From NCBI RefSeq assembly GCF_002086815.1, contig NZ_MVID01000029.1:1-64000 (forward strand): a DNA stretch of 64,000 nt. The letters are read 5' to 3'. Below the pieces are notes generated by a model. It made no database searches, had not been told where the DNA came from, and saw nothing but the letters and a program-made list of their open reading frames with translations. The position numbers and the translations under genes are program-made. This DNA comes from Mycolicibacterium parafortuitum. Lineage in GTDB: Bacteria; Actinomycetota; Actinomycetes; Mycobacteriales; Mycobacteriaceae. Every line of letters begins with the position of its first letter. The first letter of the stretch is position 1. Shown piece by piece: positions 33,827 through 42,767 of the stretch.

Positions 33827-35485
33827 TCAGTGGTGACCGTTGGTCGAGCCGTTGGACCCGTTGCCGGCATGCGTGCGCTCCTGGTGCTCGCGCAGCGCGG
33901 TGAGCGCCCGGCGCTCGGCCGCGTGAGCGGCCTCGGTGAGCGCTTCGTGCTCCGAGATCGGATCCGCCGACAGGAACCCACCGGTACCCGGCGCACCCGC
34001 CGAGCCCAGCTTGTTCATTCGCTTGGGCAGGGCAGCACCCTGGTACTCCAGCGGAATCGGGTGACCGTGCTCGTCGACCGGGCCGAGCGGCTGGTGCAGC
34101 TCGACGTAGGCGCCGTGCGGCAGACGCTTGATGATGCCCGTCTCGATGCCGTGCTCCAGCACCGCGCGGTCGCTGCGCTGCAGCGCCACCGCCCAGCGGT
34201 AGGCGACGAAGTACACGATCGCGGGAAGCACCACCATCGCGATGCGGCCGATCCACGTCGTCGCGTTCAGCGAGATGTGGAACTTCAGCGCGATGATGTC
34301 GTTCATGCAGGCGAACGTCAGCAGGATGTAGAACGAGATCGCCGCCGCACCGACCGCGGTACGCGTCGGCACGTCACGAGGACGCTGCAACAGGTTGTGG
34401 TGTGCATCGTCGCCGCTGAGCTTCTTCTCGATGAACGGGTAGGCGATCAGCAGCGTGAAGACCAGACCCATCGCCAGCGCGACCCAGACACCCTGCGGGA
34501 TGGTGTGGCCGAACGGGTAGAACTCCCATGCCGGCCACAGTCGGATCAGGCCGTCCGTCCACATCATGTAGAAGTCGGGCTGGCTACCGGCCGAGACTTG
34601 AGATGGGTTGTAAGGACCGATCGTCCACACCGGGTTGATCTGCAACAGACCGCCCATCAGACCCAGGATGCCGACCGTCACGGCGAAGAACGCGCCGGAC
34701 TTGACCGCGAACACCGGCATGACGCGCACGCCGACGACGTTCGTCTCGGTGCGGCCCGGGCCGGGGAACTGGGTGTGCTTCTGGAACCACACCAGCGCGA
34801 GGTGAACACCGATGAGCGCCAGGATGATTCCGGGGATCAGCAGGATGTGCAGCGCGTACAGGCGGGGGATCAGGATCTCGCCGGGGAAGTCGCCGCCGAA
34901 CAACGCCCAGTGCATCCAGGTGCCGACCACCGGGATACCGATCGTGATGCCCGACAGCGCGGCGCGGATACCGGTACCCGACAGCAGGTCGTCCGGCAGC
35001 GAGTAGCCGAAGAAGCCCTCGAACATCGCCAGGATCAGCAGCAGCGAGCCGATCACCCAGTTCGCCTCACGCGGGCGGCGGAACGCGCCGGTGAAGAAGA
35101 TACGGGCGAGGTGGACCATGATCGACGCCGCGAACAGCAGCGCCGCCCAGTGGTGCACCTGGCGGACGAACAGGCCGCCGCGCACCTCGAAGCTGATGTC
35201 CAGCGTCGTCTCGTACGCACGCGACATGCCCACGCCGCGCAGCGGCTGGTACACGCCGTCGTAGGTGACGTGCGCCATCGACGGGTCGAAGAACAGCGTC
35301 AGGTACACGCCCGTGATGAGCAGCACCAGGAAGCTGTACATCGCGATCTCGCCGAGCAGGAACGACCAGTGCGTCGGGAAGACCTTGTTGAGCTGCCGGC
35401 GCACCGCGGCCGACGGGTGATACCGCGAGTCGATCGCCTCACCCTGCTTGGCGGCGATCGTGGCGGCGTCTAGACGTGGGCTCAT
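33827..35485 (-). CDS. qcrB: Cytochrome bc1 complex cytochrome b subunit
   Basis: The quinol-oxidising membrane subunit of the actinobacterial bcc complex. The 552-residue protein has eight or more helices, the heme-ligand histidines around VRQVHHWAALLF and later helices, the Qo loop, and a long cytoplasmic C-terminal tail typical of actinobacteria. Thr310 in FYMMWTDGLIRLWP corresponds to M. tuberculosis Thr313, the residue altered in telacebec-resistant mutants; the susceptible Thr is present. The ATG overlaps the qcrA stop (ATGA). Confidence 0.97.
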   Translation of the reverse strand: MSPRLDAATIAAKQGEAIDSRYHPSAAVRRQLNKVFPTHWSFLLGEIAMYSFLVLLITGVYLTLFFDPSMAHVTYDGVYQPLRGVGMSRAYETTLDISFEVRGGLFVRQVHHWAALLFAASIMVHLARIFFTGAFRRPREANWVIGSLLLILAMFEGFFGYSLPDDLLSGTGIRAALSGITIGIPVVGTWMHWALFGGDFPGEILIPRLYALHILLIPGIILALIGVHLALVWFQKHTQFPGPGRTETNVVGVRVMPVFAVKSGAFFAVTVGILGLMGGLLQINPVWTIGPYNPSQVSAGSQPDFYMMWTDGLIRLWPAWEFYPFGHTIPQGVWVALAMGLVFTLLIAYPFIEKKLSGDDAHHNLLQRPRDVPTRTAVGAAAISFYILLTFACMNDIIALKFHISLNATTWIGRIAMVVLPAIVYFVAYRWAVALQRSDRAVLEHGIETGIIKRLPHGAYVELHQPLGPVDEHGHPIPLEYQGAALPKRMNKLGSAGAPGTGGFLSADPISEHEALTEAAHAAERRALTALREHQERTHAGNGSNGSTNGHH

Positions 35486-36687
35486 GACTTGCGCTCCCAG
35501 AATGCCGGTCCGACGGGTTCGATGAAGTCGCCGTTGGCGACCAAGTAGCCATCCTGGTCGATCGTGATCGGCAGCTGTGCGAGCGCACGAGCGGCAGGAC
35601 CGAAGATCGGCTTGGCGAAGTGCAGCGCGTCGAACTGCGACTGGTGGCACGGGCACAGGATGCGGTAGGTCTGCTGCTCGTACAGTGACGACGGGCAGCC
35701 CAGGTGCGAGCACACCTTGGTGTAGGCGAACAGCTCGCCGAAGTTGAAGCTCTCCTGGCCGCGACGCTTGACCACGCGGGACATGTCGCCGGGCTTGATG
35801 CGGATCAGCATCACAGGGTTCCGCACACCCATCACGATGTCGTAGATGTGGTGCTGGGATTCGACAGTCGTTCCGTCACCGTCGGATTCACGCCACGGGT
35901 ACACGGTCTCCATGCCGCCGGCGTCGAGGTCCTCCGGACGCATCTTGACGAACGGGGAGTCGCCGGGCTTGCCGGTCGCGCGGGCCAGGTAGATGGTCTC
36001 GCCCTCGAAGCGCGGGGTCCATCCCGAGGTCCACAGCACGGCCTTCATGCCTTCGGCGGTCGGCACGACGGGCTTCCACGGGTTCTTGATCAGACCGCCG
36101 ATGAACGCGACCGCGGTGCCGAGCCCGAACGCGCCGAACCCGATACCCAGCGAGATGCCGATCATCTTGCGGCGCTTGATGGTCGAGCCGTCCAGCGCGT
36201 CGCCGAGGTTCGCGGCGATCGTCTTGCGGTGCAGCTCGGGGGAGCGCCCGTCATGGCGATCCTGGATCGAGATCTCTTCGGGGATGAACTTCTTCTGGTA
36301 CATCACCGCGCCGATACCGATGGCCAGCACCGACAGCCCGAAGGTCAGGCCGTACAGCGGCGTGGTCAGCGAGTACATGAACTCGCCGCCGGACCCGTAG
36401 GGCTTGTACTCCCAGGGCCAGAACAAGAAGATCAGCAGCAGTGCCAGGCCCGAGAAGCCGGCCAGCAGGAACCAGTACGCGACCGTGCGCTCGGCGCGCT
36501 TCTCGGCCTTGGTGCCGGGGATCGGCCAGCGCGGCTCCTTGTAGACGATCTCGACACCGTCGAGCTTGCCGCCGAGTTCGAGGAGCTCTTCCTGCGTCAT
36601 CTTAGCGAGTTCGGCGTCCGTGGGCTGTCCCGGCTCACCCTTGTGTCCGGGGACGTCCGTGCCCTTCTCGTCAGGCTTGTCGCTCAT
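35482..36687 (-). CDS. qcrA: Cytochrome bc1 complex Rieske iron-sulfur subunit
   Basis: It carries the 2Fe-2S cluster that takes electrons from quinol at QcrB. The 401-residue protein has an actinobacterial N-terminal extension with three membrane helices, then the Rieske domain. Ligands are Cys326/His328 (CSHLGC) and Cys345/His348 (CPCHQS), with a disulfide between Cys331 and Cys347. The ATG at 36687 overlaps the qcrC stop. Confidence 0.97.
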   Translation of the reverse strand: MSDKPDEKGTDVPGHKGEPGQPTDAELAKMTQEELLELGGKLDGVEIVYKEPRWPIPGTKAEKRAERTVAYWFLLAGFSGLALLLIFLFWPWEYKPYGSGGEFMYSLTTPLYGLTFGLSVLAIGIGAVMYQKKFIPEEISIQDRHDGRSPELHRKTIAANLGDALDGSTIKRRKMIGISLGIGFGAFGLGTAVAFIGGLIKNPWKPVVPTAEGMKAVLWTSGWTPRFEGETIYLARATGKPGDSPFVKMRPEDLDAGGMETVYPWRESDGDGTTVESQHHIYDIVMGVRNPVMLIRIKPGDMSRVVKRRGQESFNFGELFAYTKVCSHLGCPSSLYEQQTYRILCPCHQSQFDALHFAKPIFGPAARALAQLPITIDQDGYLVANGDFIEPVGPAFWERKS

Positions 36688-37490
36688 GCCCGTGCTCCGA
36701 TCCACAGTGCGGCGGCGATGATGGCCACCATTCCGACGATCCACGCGACCATGCCTTCGGAGGTCGGCCCGAAGCCGCCCAGTCCGAGTCCGCCCGGGGT
36801 GGGCGTTTCCGCGGCTTCGCGCACGTAGGCGACGATGTCGCGCTTCTCCTCGGGGGAGAGCTGGCGGTCGGAGAACTTGGGCATGTTCTGCGGACCCGTC
36901 AGCATGGCGGTGTAGATCTGCGCTTCGTTGGCGCTACCGAGGTCCGGGGCGTACTTGCCCGACGACAGTGCGCCACCCTTGCCGGTGAAGTTGTGGCAGG
37001 ACGCGCAGTTCAGCCGGAACAGGTCGCCGCCGCGGGCGACGTCGTTGCCGATCAGCGACTGCGAGGCGATGTGACCGTTCTCGTCGCGGGGCACGACGGG
37101 GCCGCCGCCGTTGGCCTGGATGTAGGCACCCAGCGCGTCGGTCTGTGCCTCGTCGAACTGACGGGGCTTCTGCGGCGCCTGCGCCTCGCCGCGCATCGCG
37201 GGCATACGGCCGGTGGACACCTGGAAGTACACGGCGGCTTCGCCGACACCGATCAGGCTCGGGCCGCGGTCGGCGACACCCTGCAGGTTGACGCCGTGGC
37301 AGGACACGCAGGACGTGTCATAGAGCTGCTGACCGGTACGCAACATCGCCGACGCCGACTCATCGGCGACAGCGACCTGCGGCTGCGGCGTAAGCGTGGC
37401 CGCCAGGCCACCGGCCATCACCAAACCGCTCAGCAGCAGCAGTGCTGCGGTGACACGGCGGCGTAGCCGTCGGCGCGACTTGCTGGTCAT
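36684..37490 (-). CDS. qcrC: Cytochrome bc1 complex diheme cytochrome c subunit
   Basis: A membrane-anchored cytochrome with two c-type hemes that passes electrons directly to the aa3 oxidase. The 268-residue protein has an N-terminal signal/anchor helix, heme sites at Cys61-Cys64-His65 (CVSCH) and Cys162-Cys165-His166 (CASCH), the Met-bearing TGRMPAMRG segment and a C-terminal membrane helix. The ATG at 37490 follows AAGGGG. Confidence 0.96.
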   Translation of the reverse strand: MTSKSRRRLRRRVTAALLLLSGLVMAGGLAATLTPQPQVAVADESASAMLRTGQQLYDTSCVSCHGVNLQGVADRGPSLIGVGEAAVYFQVSTGRMPAMRGEAQAPQKPRQFDEAQTDALGAYIQANGGGPVVPRDENGHIASQSLIGNDVARGGDLFRLNCASCHNFTGKGGALSSGKYAPDLGSANEAQIYTAMLTGPQNMPKFSDRQLSPEEKRDIVAYVREAAETPTPGGLGLGGFGPTSEGMVAWIVGMVAIIAAALWIGARA

Positions 37491-37552
37491 CGAACCCCTT
37501 CTCATCAGGCGAGGCATTCGCGAGCCGATTCTCGGACGCATCGGTGAGCCGA

Positions 37553-38164
37553 TCATCGGACGAAGTAGATGACGGCGAACAGGGCGATCCACACGATGTC
37601 GACGAAGTGCCAGTAATAAGACACGACGATCGCGGCGGTCGCCTGGGCTGGTGTGAACTTGCTCATCCGGGTGCGCAGCAGCAGCAGCACGAAGGCGATG
37701 AGACCGCCGATGACGTGCAGGCCGTGGAAGCCGGTGGCCAGGTAGAAGACCGTGCCGTAGGCACTGCCGGCGATGGTGGTGCCGTGCTGGACCAGGTGCA
37801 GGTACTCGTACGCCTGGCCGAGCACGAAGAACGTGCCCATCGCGAGGGTGATCGTGTACCACCGGCGCAGCCCGAACACGTCGCCGCGCTCGGCGGCGAA
37901 CACGCCCATCTGGCAGGTGAACGACGAGGCGATCAGCACCAGGGTCACCGGCACGGCCAGGGCCAGGTTCAGCTCGGTGGGCTCCGGCGGCCAGTCCCCG
38001 TGCGCTTGCGCGCGCGCGGTGAAATACATCGCGAACAGTCCAGCAAAGAACATCAGTTCACTGGAAAGCCAGACGATGGTGCCAACACTGACCATATTTG
38101 GCCGGTTCAGCGAATGCACACGCGATGTGATTGCGGATCCCGACGTCCCTACAGCGCTCGTCAC
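37553..38164 (-). CDS. ctaE: Cytochrome c oxidase subunit III
   Basis: A 203-residue membrane subunit of the aa3 oxidase with five helices and the family motifs WLSSELMFFAGLF, ATGFHGLHVIGG and YYWHFVDIVWIALF. It heads the ctaE-qcrC-qcrA-qcrB operon; 62 bases separate it from qcrC. The GTG at 38164 matches the orthologue start and lacks a Shine-Dalgarno, in keeping with a leaderless promoter. Confidence 0.96.
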   Translation of the reverse strand: MTSAVGTSGSAITSRVHSLNRPNMVSVGTIVWLSSELMFFAGLFAMYFTARAQAHGDWPPEPTELNLALAVPVTLVLIASSFTCQMGVFAAERGDVFGLRRWYTITLAMGTFFVLGQAYEYLHLVQHGTTIAGSAYGTVFYLATGFHGLHVIGGLIAFVLLLLRTRMSKFTPAQATAAIVVSYYWHFVDIVWIALFAVIYFVR

Positions 38165-38171
38165 AGGAGCA

Positions 38172-38177
38172 AGTATG
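38172..38177 (-). promoter_or_regulatory. -10 box CATACT, leaderless promoter of ctaE-qcrCAB
   Basis: CATACT on the minus strand is 7 nt before the GTG at 38164. It shares a 68-base intergenic region with the divergent trpD promoter. Confidence 0.5.
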
Positions 38178-38220
38178 ACGCTTTGTAGTTGTTGAACTCC
38201 ACCCGGGGTTGGCAATTCGT

Positions 38221-38226
38221 CATAAT
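38221..38226 (+). promoter_or_regulatory. -10 box CATAAT, leaderless promoter of trpD
   Basis: CATAAT is followed by 6 nt and the GTG at 38233. This supports the start codon chosen for trpD. Confidence 0.5.
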
Positions 38227-38232
38227 CACCGG

Positions 38233-39327
38233 GTGATATCTCCTTCTCCCACGTCCGGCACCGGTTCCTCCTTACGCGGGGGCGAGCCGACGTGGCCGGT
38301 GGTGCTGGGCCGGCTGACGACATCTCAGAGCCTGCTGCCGGGGCAGACGGCGTGGGCGATGGACCAGATCATGAGCGGCACCGCCACGCCGGCCCAGATC
38401 TCGGCGTTCGCGGTCGCGATGAAGATGAAGCGCCCCACCTCGGCGGAGGTCACCGAGATGGCCGACATCATGCTCAAGCACGCCCGCCGGGTGCCGACGG
38501 ACAGGATCGGGACGTCGACGGTCGACATCGTCGGCACCGGTGGTGACGGCGCGAACACCGTGAACCTGTCGACGATGGCCTCGATCGTGGTGGCCGCCGC
38601 GGGCGTGCCCGTCGTCAAGCACGGAAACCGGGCGGCGTCGTCGCTGTCGGGCGGTGCGGACACCCTCGAGGCGCTCGGGGTGCGCATCGACCTGGGACCC
38701 GACGAGGTGGCGCGCAGCGTCGCCGAGGTCGGCATCGGCTTCGCGTTCGCTCCGCAATTCCATCCGTCGTACCGGCACGCCGGCGCGGTGCGCCGCGAGA
38801 TCGGGGTGCCGACGGTGTTCAACCTGCTCGGGCCGTTGACCAACCCGGGTGGCCCGCGTGCCGGGCTGATCGGTTGCGCGTGGGGCGATCTCGCCGAGGT
38901 GATGGCCGGTGTCTTCGCCGCCCGCGGCGCCAGCGTGCTGGTGGTGCACGGTGACGACGGACTCGACGAGCTGACCACGACCACGACCAGCACGATCTGG
39001 CGCGTGCAGGCCGGCACCGTGGAGCGGTTGACGTTCGACCCGGCCGCGTTCGGTTTCGCCCGTGCCGAGATCTCCGAACTGGTCGGCGGGGACGCGGCCG
39101 CGAACGCCGCGTCGGCGCGCGCGGTGCTCGGCGGCGAGAAGGGGCCGGTGCGCGACGCGGTGCTGCTCAACGCCGCGGGCGCGATGGTCGCCCACGCCGG
39201 GCTATCCAGCGACGCTCAATGGGTTCCGGCCTGGGAGTCCGGTCTCGCGCGGGCCAAGGACGCGATCGACTCCGGAGCGGCCGAACAGCTGCTCGCGCGT
39301 TGGGTGCGGTTCACTCAGGGACTCTGA
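38233..39327 (+). CDS. trpD: Anthranilate phosphoribosyltransferase
   Basis: It converts anthranilate and PRPP to phosphoribosyl anthranilate in tryptophan synthesis. The 364-residue protein has the PRPP site VDIVGTGGDGANTVNLST, VKHGNRAASS and FNLLGPLTNPGGP. The trp operon is elsewhere; trpD stands alone beside ctaE in mycobacteria. Its 3' end overlaps the convergent exonuclease gene by 126 bases. Confidence 0.95.
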   Translation: MISPSPTSGTGSSLRGGEPTWPVVLGRLTTSQSLLPGQTAWAMDQIMSGTATPAQISAFAVAMKMKRPTSAEVTEMADIMLKHARRVPTDRIGTSTVDIVGTGGDGANTVNLSTMASIVVAAAGVPVVKHGNRAASSLSGGADTLEALGVRIDLGPDEVARSVAEVGIGFAFAPQFHPSYRHAGAVRREIGVPTVFNLLGPLTNPGGPRAGLIGCAWGDLAEVMAGVFAARGASVLVVHGDDGLDELTTTTTSTIWRVQAGTVERLTFDPAAFGFARAEISELVGGDAAANAASARAVLGGEKGPVRDAVLLNAAGAMVAHAGLSSDAQWVPAWESGLARAKDAIDSGAAEQLLARWVRFTQGL

Positions 39328-41043
39328 GCCGCGCAGCTGCTCGGCGGCCAGCCGCGCCGAGCGGGCGGCCGCGGCCCACGCCGCCCACCGGCCCGCCGCG
39401 CCGATCGGCGAGCAGTAGCCGGTGTCGGTGCGCACGATCCGGACCCCCGGTTGGCCCAGCCAGCGGGCGATCAGTGCGGTCTCCTCGACCAGCGCGCCCC
39501 CGAGGGGCCCGTCGGTGGGCAGCACGGACTGCGCGGCCGCGGTGATCGCGTCGACCACCGGCATCGGCGGAACTCCTCGCGGCGCGACACCCGCCGCGGC
39601 GAGCTGGCCGTGCCGGATCACCGCGAGATGCCATCCACGGCTGCCGTCCGGGCGGGCGGCGACCAGTTCGGGGATCGCCGACAACGCCCGCAGCCGCTGG
39701 CCGCGCCACAGCACGTCGATCGTCGCGGCGGTGTGATCGCGCAGCCGGGCGGCCGTCTCGTAGCGGTGACGCTCGGCCAGATCGGCGATCTGCGCCAGCG
39801 CGGCGGTCAGCGGCTTGTCGCAATGCCCGTCGATGAGCGCCCGCGCCGCGGCGGTGGCGGCGGCGTACCCGGCGGCGTCGGCCCCCCGCGCGGCGGGACA
39901 CGGCGACACCTCGCGCTCCGGGCACGCCGGCCCGTGCACGGCGGTGCGGCCCAGCCGGTTGGTGCACGTGCGCACCCCGGTGAAGCGGGCCATCAGCGCC
40001 GCGGCGTCATACGCGTCGGCACGCGCACGGAACGGCCCCACCGCGCCGGCGGTACGCGGCGAGCGCACCGCCGAGAAGCGCGGGAACGGCTCGTCGGTCA
40101 GGGTGACCCACCACCACTTGTGCGGGAACTTGGACCGCCGGTTGTACGGCGGCGCGTGGGCGGCCAGCAGCCGCAGCTCGCGCACCCCGGCTTCCAGGTC
40201 GTGCGCGCACTCGACGTGGTCGACGGCGACGGCCAGTGAGGCCATCTCCTTCATCCGGGTGCGCGGGTCGGCGCCGTTGTAGTACTGCGAGACCCGGCGC
40301 CGCAGATCCACCGCGGTGCCGACGTAGAGCACCTCCTTCGACGGCCCGCGGAACAGGTAGACGCCCGGGGTGCGCGGCAGGGCGCGCGCGAGGTGTTTCT
40401 TGCTGCGCTGCGCCGGAGTGACGTCGGGAAGATAGGAGCGCAGCTCGGAGTAGGTGTGCACGCCCTGGTTGCCGACGCGTTCGATCAGCCCGTGCAGCAC
40501 GTCGACGGTGGCGCGGGCGTCGTCGAGCGCGCGGTGCGTCGGGGTGGTCGACGCACCGAACAGCCGCGCCAGCGCCGACAACTTGACGCTCGGCGCCTCG
40601 TCACGGGTGAGCACGCGGCGCGCCAGCGTGACGGTGCACAGCACCGGGGGCTTGGGCCAGGGCAGGTGATGGCGTTCGGCGGCGGCGCGCAGGAAGCCGA
40701 CGTCGAACCGGGCGTTGTGCGCGACGAGCACTGCGCCGCGGGCGAATTCGAGGAAAGCCGGCAGGACGCTGTCGATTCTCGGTGCGTCGTAGACCATCGC
40801 CGACGTGATCCCGGTCAGCGCGACGATCTGGGGCGGGATCGCGCGCCCGGGGTCGACGAGGGTGGCGAACTCGCCGAGCACCTCGCCCCCGCGGACCTTC
40901 ACCGCGCCGATCTCGGTGATCGCGTCGTGGCGCTCCCCGGAGGGCCGGCCCCCGGTGGTCTCCAAATCGACTACCACGAACGTGGTTTCGCGCAGAGTCG
41001 GGTCGGCCAGCGGATCGACATCCGCGAACGTGAGCTGACCCAT
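39202..41043 (-). CDS. DEDDh 3'-5' exonuclease fused to a GIY-YIG/UvrC-like nuclease
   Basis: A 613-residue fusion (Rv2191-like). Residues 20-190 form a DnaQ-type exonuclease with VVVDLETTGG (Exo I), HNARFDVGFL (Exo II) and HRALDDARATVDV (Exo III). Residues about 215-300 are a UvrC-like GIY-YIG domain (PGVYLFRGPS, LYVGTAVDLRRRV). The rest resembles the middle of UvrC/Cho proteins, with a Cys segment (VRTCTNRLG and CPEREVSPC). A DNA-repair role is expected; the exact substrate is not known. The last about 42 residues are encoded antisense to trpD and look poorly constrained. Confidence 0.9.
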   Translation of the reverse strand: MGQLTFADVDPLADPTLRETTFVVVDLETTGGRPSGERHDAITEIGAVKVRGGEVLGEFATLVDPGRAIPPQIVALTGITSAMVYDAPRIDSVLPAFLEFARGAVLVAHNARFDVGFLRAAAERHHLPWPKPPVLCTVTLARRVLTRDEAPSVKLSALARLFGASTTPTHRALDDARATVDVLHGLIERVGNQGVHTYSELRSYLPDVTPAQRSKKHLARALPRTPGVYLFRGPSKEVLYVGTAVDLRRRVSQYYNGADPRTRMKEMASLAVAVDHVECAHDLEAGVRELRLLAAHAPPYNRRSKFPHKWWWVTLTDEPFPRFSAVRSPRTAGAVGPFRARADAYDAAALMARFTGVRTCTNRLGRTAVHGPACPEREVSPCPAARGADAAGYAAATAAARALIDGHCDKPLTAALAQIADLAERHRYETAARLRDHTAATIDVLWRGQRLRALSAIPELVAARPDGSRGWHLAVIRHGQLAAAGVAPRGVPPMPVVDAITAAAQSVLPTDGPLGGALVEETALIARWLGQPGVRIVRTDTGYCSPIGAAGRWAAWAAAARSARLAAEQLRGSESLSEPHPTREQLFGRSGVDRVLGPRETGLPGRNPLSVAG

Positions 41044-41049
41044 GTGCTG

Positions 41050-41055
41050 AACGTA
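41050..41055 (-). promoter_or_regulatory. -10 box TACGTT, leaderless promoter of the exonuclease fusion gene
   Basis: TACGTT on the minus strand is 6 nt before the ATG at 41043. Confidence 0.45.
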
Positions 41056-41163
41056 GGCCGCCGCGGTGACAACTGCGGGGAGCAGCGCCGTGACGCACGC
41101 AGGCGGAGTTGTCGGTGGCCGTCGTTAGCGTGCGGCAAGACTGCGAACGAGAGGACGAATGCG

Positions 41164-41454
41164 ATGACGCACGAGTGGTGGCGGCCCGGTGAGGGAGCCA
41201 GTTACGGAGCCAGTGACGGAACGGTGACGATCGACTGCGACGACTGCGCGGTGCGGGGCCCGGGCTGCCAGGACTGCGTCGTCAGCGTGCTGCTGGGGGT
41301 GCCCGAGACATTGCAACTCGACGAGCAGCGCGCGCTGGAGGTACTCGCCGAGGTGGGATTGGCGCCGCGGCTGCGGCTGGTGCCGATCCACCGCCGCGGC
41401 GACACCGGCCAGGACTCCGGCCCCAACACCGGCCACAACACCGGGGTAGCCTGA
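41164..41454 (+). CDS. Small Cys-rich protein with CxxC pairs
   Basis: A 96-residue protein (MTHEWWRPGEGASYG start). Four cysteines are arranged C-x2-C-x6-C-x2-C (CDDCAVRGPGCQDC), like a small zinc or iron knuckle, followed by a short helical domain (VSVLLGVPETLQLDEQRALEV). The tail is a low-complexity DTGQDSGPNTGHNTG run. AGAGGACG precedes the ATG. Mycobacteria have a similar protein upstream of the NlpC/P60 gene. Function unknown; metal binding is inferred from the cysteines only. Confidence 0.75.
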   Translation: MTHEWWRPGEGASYGASDGTVTIDCDDCAVRGPGCQDCVVSVLLGVPETLQLDEQRALEVLAEVGLAPRLRLVPIHRRGDTGQDSGPNTGHNTGVA

Positions 41455-41606
41455 CGACACGCGTTCTGCGCGCGGCGCTGCGTTCTCAGGAACGGCTGTT
41501 AAATTTGCGTCTTCCGTTGGACAAGGCCGTTGCCGTTTCGTAACCTATCCGAGACCAAACTGAGTTCGAGGCGGCTCGTCACGGCAGTTGAAGGACGCAA
41601 TAGATC

Positions 41607-42767
41607 TTGAGGCTCGACCGCGTGTATCGGAGCATTCGCCGGATTCGGCAACCCCTCGTCAGCGTAATGACCGGGCTGGCCCTCTTCGGGGCGGTGCTGA
41701 CCGGACAGGCGCTGGCCGACCCCGCCGAAGACGCACTCGCGAAGCTGAACCAGTTGTCTCGCCAGGCCGAGCAGACCACCGAGGCGATGCACTCCGCCCA
41801 GCTCGATCTCGACAGCAAGCTGGCTGTGCAGCAGGCCGCGGAGGCCAAGCACGCCAGCGACGTCGCGGCGACTGAGGCGGCCAGGGACCAGCTCGTCGAC
41901 TACCAGGGCAAGGTCGACAAGCTCGCGGCGGCCCAGTACATGGGTGGCCGTCCGTCCGGTTTCGACGCGATGCTGACCGCCTCCTCGCCGCAGGGCCTGA
42001 TCGATCGGCTCTCAATCCAGCGGGTGATGGCCACCGAGGTACAGGCCCAGATGAAGGGGTTCCGCGACGCGGGGCAGCAGGCCGAGGTCGCCGAACGCGC
42101 GTCCGCCGCATCCGCCGCCGAAGCCAAGACCGCCGCCGAGCAGGCTGCCGCCGTGCGCGCCGACCTGCAGTCCAAGCAGAGCCAGCTGCAGACCCAGATC
42201 GCGATCGTCAAGGCGCAGTACGAGGCGCTGACACCGCACCAGCGCGAAGCGCTCGCCGCCGCGCCGCCCCCGCCGCCGCTTCCCGCCGCGGCCCCCGTCC
42301 CGCCGCCGCCCGGCCAGGATCCGGCGATCATCGCCGCACCCGCGGCGCCGCCCGTCCCGGATGCTCCCGCGCCGGGCCTGCCCGGGGCGATCCCGCCCGG
42401 TGACGTGGCCCCGCCCGGATCCCCGGTCGCGACCACCGTCATCCAGGCCGCGCTGAGCCGCATCGGATCGCCGTACTCGTGGGGCGGTTCGGGCCCGGGC
42501 GCTTTCGACTGCTCCGGCCTGGTGATGTGGTCGTTCCAGCAGGCCGGGATCGCGCTGCCGCACTCCAGCCAGGCGCTGGCCCGCGGCGGCCAGCCGGTCT
42601 CGGCCGATCAGATGCAGCCCGGTGACCTGGTCACCTATTACTCCGACGCGTCGCATGTCGGCATCTACATCGGCGACGGAATGATGGTGCACGCCTCCAC
42701 CTACGGCACACCGGTGCGCGTTGCCCCGGTGAACAATGCGCCGATCTACAACGTCCGTCGTTACTAG
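41607..42767 (+). CDS. Secreted NlpC/P60 peptidoglycan hydrolase (Rv2190c-like)
   Basis: A 386-residue exported D,L-endopeptidase. A signal peptide (cleavage near ALADPAED) leads to a long coiled-coil region (about 40-210), a Pro/Ala-rich linker and the C-terminal NlpC/P60 domain. The catalytic Cys is in FDCSGLVMW, the His in SHVGIYIGDGMMVHAS, and the fold's first strand in GSPYSWGGSGPGAFD. The coiled coil probably controls access to the active site, as in related Rip proteins. The TTG start follows GAAGGACG. The next gene overlaps its end by 32 bases. Confidence 0.92.
   Translation: MRLDRVYRSIRRIRQPLVSVMTGLALFGAVLTGQALADPAEDALAKLNQLSRQAEQTTEAMHSAQLDLDSKLAVQQAAEAKHASDVAATEAARDQLVDYQGKVDKLAAAQYMGGRPSGFDAMLTASSPQGLIDRLSIQRVMATEVQAQMKGFRDAGQQAEVAERASAASAAEAKTAAEQAAAVRADLQSKQSQLQTQIAIVKAQYEALTPHQREALAAAPPPPPLPAAAPVPPPPGQDPAIIAAPAAPPVPDAPAPGLPGAIPPGDVAPPGSPVATTVIQAALSRIGSPYSWGGSGPGAFDCSGLVMWSFQQAGIALPHSSQALARGGQPVSADQMQPGDLVTYYSDASHVGIYIGDGMMVHASTYGTPVRVAPVNNAPIYNVRRY

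Noticed and set aside
41455..41606. A possible c-di-AMP (ydaO) riboswitch before the NlpC/P60 gene
   Set aside because: Such riboswitches precede some actinobacterial cell-wall hydrolase genes, but the characteristic conserved core is not visible in these 150 bases.
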